DNA of 64,000 bases from Haemonchus contortus (taxonomy: Eukaryota; Nematoda; Chromadorea; Rhabditida; Trichostrongylidae): positions 23,648,165 to 23,712,164 of the forward strand of contig LS997564.1 of assembly GCA_000469685.2 (NCBI GenBank), in the 5' to 3' direction. Shown here piece by piece: positions 1 through 12,400 of this stretch (the stretch's first letter is position 1; each line of letters starts with the position of its first letter). Position numbers and translations under genes: made by a program. The notes under the pieces were generated by a model. The model saw nothing but the letters and a program-made list of their open reading frames with translations. It was not told the origin of the DNA and did not search any database.

Positions 1-3000
1 GTTTGAGCTGTTCAACAGCCAACCCCAATTCCTCACTGTACACGGGTGGTCGTCGCTCTTCGGATGATGTTCCACCGTCGGAAAAATACGCCTGTAAATG
101 TAAATGTTCGTAAATACAAGAGCCATCAAGGCCTATCTTCCAAGTAGCAAATGGCTGGTGAACTTTTAGCAGGGATAGAGGGTAATTTTAAAGGATTGGG
201 TCCAGCTCTCTCCCTAGTTGATTGAGTTGCGATTTACGATGTGAATCGGAGCGTATGCTATGCAGGGTAACTGAAAAATTTTGGGATACTGTTCGATGTT
301 GATAGCTGGGCTACCGCACCGCCGAACATGCTTGTCTTTTATCAACAGATTGTGTGGCAGCCTTACGACACATTCCCTAATCCTTGTTAAATACACAAAG
401 CATTCCCCTCCCCTCTGCCGTTTACTGAAAAAGTACCTGAAGCGGTTGCATCAATTTTTACTAAATATGAAGCGCTCTGCCTGTCTGTCTGCCTGTCCGA
501 AACTCCTCGATATCTGATCATGAATTTGCAGAGACCGGGTCAAGTTTGGATGGGTGGTACATATGGCAACATCAATAGAACACATATGAACCCAATGCGT
601 ACTCGTCCACAGAGAGAGGGACGCACGCGAAGTAGGCAATGCCAAGGAAGACCCTTTATACTCAGTTTTCGAGCAGCTCAGATACCCGGAAAAATGGGCA
701 AGGTAATAATGAAAAGGATGAAGGGTAAAGCCTTTTGGCGTTGATCGATCCCATCTGAAGGATGCGCCCCCGCATTCGACCTCAGTTCAGAATCGTAGGG
801 GCGGATTGAATGCGTATGTGGCCTATACAATGACTTCCTGTGGCCAGCTGATGTACAAGCCAGTGCATTTATCCTCCCAGATAATCTGGTACCAATTAAC
901 CAACCCTGGAGGAATGGAAGGCTTGGTTGGACTAGGCGAATACCGATCGAGGACGCGAACCCGCGACCGTGCGTGCTATATGGTGCGCCACTTGCCACTA
1001 CACCACCTCCGCCCAAGGTAATAAGGGGTAGAAACGAATTGGAAAACAACAAATTAATCAGGACTGCGTGGATTATGGGAGCGTTATATGACTGACGCAG
1101 AAGGTCGACACTGCTTTACTGCAGGGAAGTCCATGAATCAAATCCGACTCACTGCAAAAGCATCCGTTCTCAACTGCTTCTGTTCCGATTCATCATCGTC
1201 TTCCTCCTGTTCATTCGTCTGGTCGACAGCTGATTCTCGAGGAGATGGCTAAAATTAGTTTATTTACACACCTCAAATCGGGGATCTATAACAGCGCAGA
1301 TGTCGGAAACAATATTGCAAATCAGTTCTTTAACTTTTTTTTTCAATCTCCCCTTACAGTATTCCCTAAACAATTATGTAGCAAGTTGTTCGATGAACAT
1401 GAATTCGTCATAAGACATCTTGAAAATATGTACCCACGAATTTGAGGATAACTTTTAATTCAACAACGAACTCACAGGTCTATCTCTGTGGAATGTAACT
1501 CCGTAAATAGGTCGAGTGTTTGATGCCTTGTGAAGGGCTTGAATGGCTTTGCACACCTGTTGAAGCCTTTCAGCGGGATCAATCCGGAATCCCAAAACAT
1601 ATTCGCCACTCTTAAGCAGTACTATAATGAAAGTTCAAATTCAAATTAAAATTTGTTACATCAAACGTCACGAAAGTAACGTCAATCAATGAAAAGACAG
1701 AAATCCACATTTAAACCTAACACGGAAGCCCATGCAATTTCATCTTTGACTTATTATGACAAGAATTTCAACACAAATCGAAAAGTACATCACAAAAAAG
1801 TCGAAAACACCCTACTCATTTTCAACTTCCATTAAAACTCACATCTAAGCAAGTTCGAAATTGTGGATAGCAAACACAAACAAACGGAAAGCGAAATATA
1901 TTCCAAGCGTCGCAACCCCACTTAGCTGGCTTACTAGTTTAGAGGCACAGTTCACGACAGTACACCACTCAATATGACTTTAGGGCATCCTTTTCAAGTT
2001 GAAAAAAGGGAGTTTGAGTGGAGAATCGTGCATTGGTAGCGGGAATAGCGGGTCTGGATTTGCGAAACCTAATGGTTCTTATAAGTACGCAAAGTAAGTG
2101 TTGATGTGATCACCATTACGGAGATGGTTTAAAGGGGTATTAGGCGAGTTTTTAGTCGCTGCAATTAAGTGAAGAGCAGGATAAAGTAAGCTAAAATTGT
2201 AGGTAGTAATTGTAGGTAGTGAGCCCAAGATTAACTGCTTTCAGACTTCAACGATTCTACCTGCCTGCGACTAAAACGAAAATTCACTCCGGCACCCTGC
2301 TCTTACAGTAACTCCCTATCTTACCCCAACATACACCCCCGTGTCCTTGCCCAAAGCTTCTTTTCGACGCGTCGTATATGTGACGGGTAAAAATTTGCGT
2401 ATTAACACGTGCCGGATTACTGTAAGAGCCGAGTGCCGGACTGAATTTTCGTTCCTGTCCTGCGTGCATGCCTGTAATCGTCGAAGTCTGAAAGCAGCCA
2501 TTGACTCCCAATATCTAACGCAGTTGAACCTCGCCACTGGCTGTCATTTCAATTATTTCAACGTTCGCGGATATTCGAGTTAGAGCATTGGAGCGACCTA
2601 GCAGTCTCGGAGCGCGCATTTTATGCTCCGCCCCGCGCTTTGGCTTTTTTGTTGTGGAAGAGGTTCTTTTGTCTTTCCAATTACGTTGATTTCAAAGAGC
2701 AACGACCCCTAACACGGCTCGTTCAAATAGTTCTTATGTGTCCCAGTATGTCTTTCGTGTGTCTTGCACGCCCAGGTCACATCAACCACGCCTCCTACAT
2801 CACTTCGCAGGAATGCCATGACATTGTGGAAAAGAAGAATAACCTGCGTGGTAGTTTCAATGACGAGAGCGAGTCCAAACTTCGACTCCCTTATTCGACA
2901 GGAATACAACTGAAGGTACGGTACAGAGACATTATAAAGAGAATTAGTGCTAGCGAACCACACGAGGCGAACATTCGTTATAACGAAACAGCCCAGAGTG

Positions 3001-4517
3001 CCCTGAAAAGAAGAGCGTTATTTTCGACCTGCGAAGCCATCAACGACTCCTACCTGATCAGTGCTAAGGTTCCAAACTCCGTTGACTTTTTCCACCAGTT
3101 GTTCCAGGGGCAACAGTTTCAGATTGAAACTATCATCCACGATCGCGCCTCTCATCTTTAACTCTCGATACAGCTTCGTTGTTTCATATGCACGATGAAC
3201 AGAATTCACGGTGTTGAACAGTTTCGAATGCATCTGAGAAGATTTCAATCACGAAATATGGCCACAGTTTTACTGTTGTCGTCAACAACCCCTCCCAGTA
3301 TTTTGCCGCCTGCTAACGCCTGCATCACATACCCACAGCTGCCTTCTACAATCTTGATGAAAAAGAATGTAGGAACATTTTCATGGGGAATCATACATCA
3401 AGACTGAATTACTTCATGTTGAGGGTGCTTTTAGTGCGCAGCTATCATGAACGTTTACATCAAAATTTCGCTTGAACTTGACTATAGGGGATTGCGCATC
3501 AGACATATAATGGAAAAAGATCAGTAAAACATTCCCCATCCTATGTCCTCTTTTTTCCGGAGGTTTGATCTCCCTGTGATCGAAATAACCAAGTAAGGTC
3601 GATCGTGCGACAAAAAAAAAATGGAGGGGTCATGATTCCCAGTCGATGACGTCACAAAGTGATTCCTATTGATCAGGAGATCAATATAAACAGTACCAAT
3701 AGAAGTCCCATCCCACACAAACAGCGTGCGCCCCACTTGAACCATCACAGTTCATACACAAATATTGGTATAAAAAACAACTACGCAACTTACTCCACTA
3801 GTCATGGCCGTAAAGATGAACTCAAACTTTGTAGATGAATTGGGAGCGCGAGCCATTACATAGAGGGCTTCTACTTCTGTTCCGCGGACTTTCTAAATCA
3901 CAAGGAATACTAGAAGTAATCAAACAATTGAACTCTGTAACATATTACCGATGCAACTTCTCGACTTTGTAGCCCAGTTATATTGCTATATCCAATGGAT
4001 AGATTTATTCTCGGCATCGAACTTGCATACCATATTATTCGCAAGTTGGTTATACGCATAACACCTTTGAATTAACGGTAAAAGTGGATGAGAATTTCAT
4101 TAGCGGTGAAACATACATTTACCTCGATCTCCATTATTTCCTTTTGTGTCTTCAACCTTGTCGACTCGATCTATCTGTATTTCGCCAGGTACGAGGCGCA
4201 ACATCCTAAACGGAACTGTAGTTAAAAAGATCACAAATATATTTAAAAAAACACCCTCAGATAATTATTCATTACATGGAGGAATTCAAGAGCACAAACT
4301 AGGCGTACTAGAGCCAACACATGGGCCTACATTGTTTAGAATGAAATTTTCTTCTGCCATCAGAACATTCTTCTAAGAAACAGTGTTACCAGCTTCAATA
4401 TGGAATTTGAAAAGAAATATGGAGTTACGGAAAGAAAACAGCTAACCGATGGTCCACGTCGAATCTGATTTCCTTATCCTGCCATAATTCATCGCCATTC
4501 ACTTTCTCCCCAGACAT
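1..4517 (-). CDS. bbs-5: BBS5, BBSome subunit (3' end cut by window edge)
   Basis: BBS5 is a subunit of the BBSome, the coat complex that traffics membrane proteins in cilia. It has two PH-like repeats. Exons in transcription order: 4447-4517, 4123-4205, 3949-4064, 3794-3892, 3054-3233, 2844-3002, 1476-1610, 1153-1248, 1-91 (incomplete). Phases agree at every join, giving 343 codons before the edge, close to the roughly 340 residues of human BBS5. Family landmarks, in order: [62 protein letters not shown]-type [42 protein letters not shown], and a final acidic segment ending [13 protein letters not shown]. The start ATG opens the N-terminal motif. Only the last dozen or so codons should be missing. 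The exon at 1476-1610 uses a weak TTAAG acceptor. The intron at 92-1152 holds a SINE copy, and the intron at 1611-2843 a foldback repeat. Confidence 0.94.
735..1018 (-). repeat. tRNA-derived SINE, copy 1
   Basis: Read on the minus strand, the right end has a tRNA-like head: an A-box-like GTAGTGGCAAGTGG and, about 35 bases on, a B-box-like GGGTTCGCGTCC. A shared body follows toward lower coordinates. The same head and body recur near 6853, 32383 and 46745, so this is a dispersed family and not a tRNA gene. It lies inside a bbs-5 intron. End points are approximate. Confidence 0.72.
1938..1975 (+). repeat. Solo terminal sequence of a TTAA-type miniature element
   Basis: GAGGCACAGTTCACGAC matches the terminal repeat (AAAGGCACAGTTCACGATAA) shared by the miniature elements near 42, 57 and 58.6 kb. 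I cannot find the partner end nearby, so this is probably a fragment. It sits in a bbs-5 intron. Confidence 0.45.
2237..2501. repeat. Foldback repeat with ~80-bp arms
   Basis: The arm at 2237-2313 (starting CTGCTTTCAGACTTC) is the imperfect reverse complement of 2421-2501 (ending GAAGTCTGAAAGCAG), with about 107 bp between them. Matching blocks include CGAAAATTCA, TCCGGCAC and CTCTTACAGTAA. It could be a foldback MITE. The arms are long enough for the transcript of this bbs-5 intron to form a hairpin. Confidence 0.75.
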
Positions 4518-6432
4518 GCAGTAATTCCAAAGACCGTAGAACTAGGGCCAGAATACTGCTGCACTTCATTGAAATCCCCTGCCACCATCGCCATAGCAAC
4601 AGCCGGCTGCTATGTAGAGGTCCGCGGCTGTCTGAATCTGTGAGCTGGTTGCTTCTCAAGGCCTCCGTGGATCAAGGTACCTCAAATACAATACTACTTC
4701 AGACGAATTACAATCACCTCAGTGCTAAGCTTAATGAAGCGTTCGAATAGGAAATCTCGCCAACGCTAGTCGAAAATGCCATTCAAATCCCACACAATGG
4801 CGTGAAATGGTCTACGGAATTCCAATGCGCGCAAGTTGCATTTCCAACTTCTCCATGTGAAAAGAAATGAGTGATCACCCGAAGCCGACAAAATGAAGCC
4901 ATTCAGAATTTAAGGTAAGCGTCGAGTAGGTAAGCGCTATGAGTCTGTCTTGTCTAAAAATTTTGCCAAGAAAAATTGTAGAACCTGAAGGAGCACTCTG
5001 AAAGGCTCAACAAATTAGTGATGCATAGACAACGAGACGAAATGAACAGTAAACACATGACCTGAGCTGAGCTTAGAAGGAGTCCCTACTGGGATAGGGA
5101 AGACAGTTGAATAAATCGTTCCCGAGTCTGAAAACTCATCAAACGAATCGAGAAAAGGAGACAAATTATGGTCAAAGGTACACAACAGATCTATGAGCGC
5201 AATGGGGAACTATAAGCATGGAAAATACTCTAAACAAGCGACGCTAGCGTCAACAAAAATTTGAGACTCTGCCATGGAGCTATTTTGAAACTGAGAAAGT
5301 GATTGCTGAAGGCTATACAGTTATGTTCAACGTAAACTAATTGTAAGCATACCTGAGCAATGCCTAAACCATCCAACTGAGGAGGAGAGTGTCTTAAATG
5401 ATGGTTACTTCAAATATTGAACAGATGTTGACTGTGTTGGTAGGAGTAGCCCGAAGAGGAGCCCAATAACGGTGGCAGATCGTTAGCCTTGAGAATGAAG
5501 AGGCCAAAATGGCATGGGACGAGCCAGATTTTGTTGTTTGGATCACTATCGATTGGAATTATCGACTGTTGTGCCGATTCGGAAATGAATAACTTGCTCA
5601 AATTGGGCCAGCGAAGTTAAAATTTTCTAGGACCACTGGCTAACACCTGAAATTGTAGGTTTCTAGTCACGCGCTGATTAAGGTATTGTAGCCAGGCTAT
5701 ATTGATAAAGCCTACTTTACTGATCGAGTATCTAGTATGCGTCTTCCTTCGTAGGCACTGTTGCTGAGTAAAGACCCTTACCACCTGCAATCGTTGTACA
5801 GATAGAGACTTTCATAATGCAGTTTGTTCACATATAAGAATGTTTTTGGATTTTATGCCACAGATGACAAAAGTGAACACTTGGAGCAGAAGGATATCCT
5901 CCAAACTTGATGATGTCGAGCGGAAGTTTCTAACAAAGGCAAATCATGATATGGACCGATTTATCACAAACCAGAAAATAGAACTAAATACACGCTTTCG
6001 AGCTCTGATATAAAAAATGCGAGGCCATAGACGCTGGTGGAAATTATACATGAAAGAACAGTACGAAAACAACCCCACATGTAAATGATTATGATGCTGT
6101 GCAACTATCATAGGCAAACGTGATCAAACTGAAAAATGAATACGAATTTGTTTTAGCTAGCAATTCCTTGAGCATAAGTGCCACTGGGAGGACGGAAAGG
6201 CTGGAAATAATCAACAGTAAGAGACAGAAAAGCTGCAGATCATTGACGATAGGGTTCTAGACTGACCTTTGGAAGGAAGTGCATTTGAAATGGGCTGAAC
6301 GAATAAACTCCCTTGCCAACGTTTTTACGGCAGTTCTCTCTTCGAGCACCATCCCTTCGTAGCGATGCTATCACTTCTTGGAGCTAAATCAAATCTTTCA
6401 ATGCCGATAAATGTCAAAAACAGGCTCAAGCC
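4518..6432. other. Intergenic region between INPP4-like stop and bbs-5 start
   Basis: About 1.9 kb. Apart from the X-box near its left end I see no coding segment with matching splice signals on either strand. A small extra 3' exon of the INPP4-like gene could be hidden here, because that protein looks short at its C-terminus, but I did not find one. Confidence 0.5.
4587..4600 (+). promoter_or_regulatory. X-box (RFX/DAF-19 site) of bbs-5
   Basis: The 14-mer ATCGCCATAGCAAC matches the nematode X-box consensus GTHNYYATRRNAAC at 13 of 14 positions; only the first G differs. The site is an imperfect palindrome, so orientation is not critical. It lies 70 bp upstream of the bbs-5 ATG, within the usual distance for ciliary genes driven by DAF-19. 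The match is seen in the sequence; the function is inferred from position and gene identity. Confidence 0.8.
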
Positions 6433-9400
6433 TCACGAAAGCAGAATTTCTTCAACTGTACTAGATTGGGGAAATGAGTAGAAACCACAATTTATATAGC
6501 CCAAAGCTCTACAAACCTGTGCCGCATTGAGCCCGCATGTTTCTCGAAACACTCTCCCTTGTTCAATTGTGACTGCCATGCCAGTTCGATCTTTTCCGCT
6601 TTTGCAGCAAATCACAGCGTGTCCTTCAAGCAATTCGCAGGCCAACATTGCCCACTCAAAGATTGCGAGGTTCTTTCGAGAGGGTTCACTGGCCACCTAA
6701 ACATATCCGATGATTTCATTTATTTATCTTGTATATTCTTGTGTAGCACAATAATGAGGGAGATGGATCAATGCAGGTCAGGTCCCATCCAGACCAGCTA
6801 CCCAACCAAAACTTTCATCCGCCTCGGATCGATTAATTCTTGCCTATGTTCATTAGGACGGAATGGTGCAGTGGCAAGTGGCGCACTATCATACACGCAT
6901 GGCCTCGGGTTCAAAATACCGATCGATATCCGCCTTAGCTAAGCCTTTTATCCCTCTGGGGTCGGTTAACTAGTACCAGGTTTGTTTGGGAGGATAGAGC
7001 ACTGACGTGTGGACCTGGATCGGCTGGCCACCATAAGTCATTGCATAGGCCTCGTACGCCTTCAAGACGCACCACGATTCTGGATGGAAGAAAGATGTCC
7101 CCTTAGAAGTATGTAACTGATTAACGTCCTAAGACTTTATTCGCTTATGTTCATTAGTGAGTGTTATGACACTCGAACAACCTAGAACGGAAATCAGTTC
7201 AATGCCGCAATCCACTGTGAAATGAATAACGCTGCGAGGTCTAAACTGGAGGAGACCAACGTTTCAGAACATTGGCTCGTTTTTTTCAAGCCTTGGGGAG
7301 CTTTATCCAATTCAAAAATACTCTATAAACGTTCAACTCCCTCAGCCTCACTTTGATCGCACGCTGTTTGAAAAAGCACCTGCTAAAAATGATTACTGAA
7401 ATCGTCGACAATAACACATTTTCTTTGAGCCAATCCACGCATTAGACGACCGGAAGGATACTAATGAATTCGATGACGTGTTCCCAATTACAACATGATC
7501 TATTCCATTCTGAGATGTTTGAGGGGTTCTATAGAGGAAAATCATAGTTTTGATTCCCCATGCTTTCCTAGGAACATGTTCGCCTAAATCCATTCCCATT
7601 TGGGAAATTATGAGTATGGTTGTCTGATAAACATGGTAAACGTCCTGAAAATGAAAAAAGTTAATGGAACTGGAGAAAAATCATTTAATACAAACCACGT
7701 TTACAAGTTCCATCGCAGCCTCGCGCGCACTTGGATCCACTGTGTAGCGATTTGAGTAGGATAAAACTTTTTCGGCACCTTCATGATTAATTCCGGTTTC
7801 CAGTATAACACCACCGAAGGACTGTCCAAGAGTCGCTTCGTAGTTCACCTATGTCAGAAAAATTTCTTCTTATATTAGCTATTATAAGCTATTACTACAT
7901 ACTCCGATGTTGAAGAATGCAGTCCGAACTACTATTGACTTTTGAGCGAGCATTTCAGCTGGCAGAGCATCATAAATTTCGTGAGGCAGTGGTAAGGACA
8001 CCTGAATAGTAATCATCACGATCAGGCCAGCTCTACAAGTGAAAGAATCGCTCGCAAACCACTCAAACTAGATAACTGCATGAATGTGAATATTTTTAAA
8101 GAAAAGTGGTATTACAGTAGCCTTAAAAACCATTAAAAAAGATTAACTCCGTTTTCCGTTGTTCGAAGAGCTGTTTTGATGTCCCTATGGAAGTTAACAA
8201 ACCATTTTTTTTGCTTCTCAGACAACTACTCCCTCCCCTTTTTTATGAGGTACATCAATGGTTCAAAATGTGTAGAGGGTAGGAAGTTGGCCTTTTTTTG
8301 ATTCGTAGGTACCGCATTTAGCTGATATACGCGAATTCCGTTTCATGTGGGGCTTTAAGCAGCAAGCATCACGTTGTTCAAACTTCTTGCATGATTAACC
8401 AGCAGTTGCAATATGTCAAAGAATGTCAAAGAGGTTCGCTGAAGGACAAGCAGTCGTCAAAAAGATTGGTCACAATACCTATCCCCATGCGAAGAACGGG
8501 CGGATTCAGCCAGGTGCAAAAAAAAACAAATTTCTTCAACTGTCTTGGTCATCTGAAAAGATGGCACAGCTGCTAGCTATTCGACAGTTGTTCGATCTCC
8601 AAACATCGACAAAGTTTCTATTTCCTGAAGAATGGAGCTGCTTGAGGAGCAGGTTCTTCTGAGCGGTTCACCAGCCTCGATTGGATCCACCAAGACCACA
8701 CCAGAACACTGACCTTTCAATCCTTTCGCCCTCATTCCAATCAAGTGGGACTTTAGGCACTTTCAAGGATGATTCAGAGTGTTATGGGGCCTTTGGCACT
8801 CTACTTATCACGACTCGTTAACCCAACTAGCATCTAGCGTTAACTCACAACGCACTGATACAACATCTCTCCGCTGCTTTTGATTCTGCTTTACTCGTTG
8901 GTATTTCGTAAACTGACAGCATATACCTAGTTCTGCGAAAGGATAACGGTCGATTAGATGTGCCCACAAACGGGCGGAACACACAGCAAAAAGTAGTGAC
9001 GCCGAGAGCTCGAACATCAAACAAACAGAGCGAACCTAACTTCATTTGTTTGATGTTTAAAAAAAGCACGACGAGGAAAGAACGTAAATTATTCCCCGTC
9101 GTGCTTCCTTTACCTCGGTGCAAGATTGCAACACAAAACCTTTTCGTGACGCATACGCTGAAAAAAAAAACTGTGAACCATTGGGAAAAGGGCACTGACC
9201 AGGGGGGGGGGGGCGAGACTAAAAACAGTAAGGTATGTCACAGTTTTCTATGGTTGAAATAAAAGCGTTTTTTCACAATTTCCGAGCTTTCCTCGTATAG
9301 ACTAAGCATATGTGCAATTCAGGCACCTGACTAACACAACGGTTGTTTCTGATGTTTCATACTGTTTTTAGTTGATAATTTTTAAGAACTTAATAACATA

Positions 9401-12400
9401 TGAGAATTGCAAACCAAACGCACGTTTAATCGATTTCGCTGACCGGAGACGAGAGGTATGCATGTACGAGATATTTCGGAAGGGGCCCGTATCAAGGTGA
9501 AAACTACTCGTGCTTCAAGTTGTCGCCAAGCCTCCCATGCGTCCTCAGCCATTCCTCTTTCGTCTCCGTAAGCAGACAGGAAGGAAAATACAGTAAGGAG
9601 GAGATCTTTGGCGCATCCTAAAAAACGAAAGCATATGGGTTTACACACTTATACATCTCAAAGCTAACACTGTCCTCAATATGGTGGGAACCAAAAACGT
9701 TTCGGCAGGTACTCATAACCTTTTAGACTTACCTGCATCCGGAATAGCAATGTAAACCGATGAAGAAAGCAAACTTCTCACTGCTTACCATCAGCAACAG
9801 GCCACCCTCGGTAGACGGTATTGAGAACCGCAGTAGCTGCGATGGTGATAGACTGTGAGAGGATGAAGTCGGACCGCAATTGCACGTGAAAATAGAGGTG
9901 CGAAGTTGAGTTTCTGTGCGTTTCCACCACTATAAGGCAGAAGAATGGCGACATTCGTTTTACCGAGGGTAAAGATATTGAGATTGGATGGCCGGAAAGC
10001 AATGTTCATCAGCTAACCTAGACCAAACAGTTGTGATTCCAAGACCGAGTCTGCCAATGCTAGCAACATATCGAAGCACAAACAAATAGCATCTCGGACA
10101 GTCTTTTCGTAGATTTCACTTTTACTCTGAACCTATGATTAAAGTTCTGGGAGAAGTTAACCAAGCGATTTAATAGAATATCCGCACGAACTCACCTCTT
10201 CTTCCTTAATTTTATCCATAACAGCTACTTTTGTTGTCAAACTCATTACCATTGCATCGACCGTATCCATCTGATTTTGAAGAGTGTCCGGTACCTCTCG
10301 AGTGACCTATAACATGCATACTGGTAAAAAGTACATATTCTGAAAGGAAACATACATTTTGTCCTAAGGAAGCTCTTCGATTCTCGTCATTGACAAGGAT
10401 TTCAGCGTATCTGTCCAATTCCGCTATTTCTTCCGAGATTTGCTTGAAACGCTCGAAGACCTGCACATATTCAATTCAATATCGGTGTTGCATCTTAAGA
10501 TCTTCACTTACACTTTTTATTTCAGAAGAAAGATCAGAACTAAGTTTTGCACGCTTTTCGAAGTCCCCATTATCCCATTCAGTATCCAGCCTGGAAATTG
10601 AAAAAGTAATATCTGCCAAGAGAGGATCGAATATGAAGAAATGTGTCCTACGCACCTATAGTTAAGTTGGCCAATCTTCTTCTTGATCTCAAACAAAAAA
10701 TATCGTCTCGACCAAAAAGGGAGGTCGTGAAACATTCGATCAATTTCCAATGATGCTGTTATTCGAGAAAGGCCTCCATACTAAATTTTCAAACAGAACA
10801 GTAAGTGGGTCATTGTTCTTTACTTCCTATATGTAGACGAATCTGAATGGCGTTAGTATCCTCTTTACCTGGAAGCGAAGAGGCAGAGCGGAGGTAGTAC
10901 CACAACTCAGAACTTCTCGAGAAACTCTATTATCAATGGTTGATTGATGGACATGAAGATTAGTTGGAACTGGTGCAAAAGCAACGCGGTGTTTTTCAGT
11001 TGATTTGCGAAAGGAAGGGCCCTGAAGTTCCAAGCTCAGTTAAGAACCTTTTTACAAAGAAAAAGACAGCTAAACCCTTACTGACGGAATAGTTTTCCAG
11101 AAACTCATAACACTGTTCCAATGTTTCAGTATTCGCTCTGATTTCTCTTAGCACATCGTATAAGTACGGAATAGCAAAAGCTGGCCATTGGTGTTGACGA
11201 ATTTCTAGCAAGGAAGAAAATCTAAAAAAAGTTTGTATAAGGGTATAATTGCAGACCTTTCGTGATTCAGCTGCTCTTTCAATATAAACTCACTCTGTTA
11301 TCCATTTTTTGTAAAGCTTCACAAGTTCCAGAGGCAGGATCAGAGATAATTTCGATTCAGACATAATTTCTTCGAAGGCAACACGACGCGAAGGAAGATT
11401 ATTTTGCTGAAAATATCACTCAAAAGTGTTTGTTAGAAAAAGACAAAGAAAATCAACAGTTCGCGGTCAGTGTTGTCAGCTATTTTGCAATTTGTATAAC
11501 CTACCTGAGATATGGCGAAAGTGTGCGTCACTCTGTATGGGTTCGTAAGATAAAACTGGCGGGTCTTGCTGTAAGAGCAATCAGTGTTGGAGTCCTGCTT
11601 CGTTCCCATTGTATAAAATTTGTATGCCATTTCGTCGAGTTGAGCCCGAACCATTTGATGAGAACATGTCGCTATCTGAGAAGGACAAAGTTGGTTATAC
11701 AGACCGACATGAGAGGAAAAGAACTAACCCTGATCATCCAAGACTCCCTTGTCTTCTCTGAATCGAACCGCAAAATGAGAACATCGTTCGAATCAGGAAA
11801 TGATACACCACATGAAAACGAAGAATCCTAAAATCTGAAGATGATTCCGCAGCCATCACAATATTTAAAAAATGATTTATTGTTTTTCATCAGGAAGGTG
11901 GCAGATCAAAAATCTTGCTTCGGAGATGGAAAAACTTGGGTATTCCAACTCCATAGTAGCTCAACCAGGTTTTTTTTTCAATTTCTGTCTTCGAATACAG
12001 CTTTAAAATGCGCGAGCTTCGTAAATGTGGAACGAACAAACCTTGCCTTCGTTCAACTTGTACGCTCAGTGGTAAATTCTTGTACAACCTATGGATTGTA
12101 AAACGAATCACATAGCACGCACGCATATTGACTAACCCACGGAACCATTCACAGAAAGTTCCCTTTCACCGAAGGATCTCTAACCGTTTGGTGTCGAGGC
12201 TAACAATAAGTAGGTCGACTCTGGGGAGTGGATAGGGGAGTAATCGCGGACCAGTGGTCACCAGTCTTGCCCAGAAACGCGCACGGAATCAGGTGATGGA
12301 TTCTCTGATTCTGCTGTGCCAGACCGACTTATACCTTCCGTCCCTCCTAGGTGTAGCCATGCATGCGCGTGGTGAGATCACACCGGCGCGATTGGTATCT

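Noticed and set aside
2640..3161. 173-codon plus-strand ORF
   Set aside because: It is antisense to two conserved bbs-5 exons; the minus strand matches BBS5 over the whole stretch.
3245..3352. Minus-strand frame with [17 protein letters not shown] in a bbs-5 intron
   Set aside because: Protein-like, but BBS5 exons on either side join directly in phase and in family order, and it ends in a stop. At most an unused alternative terminal exon.
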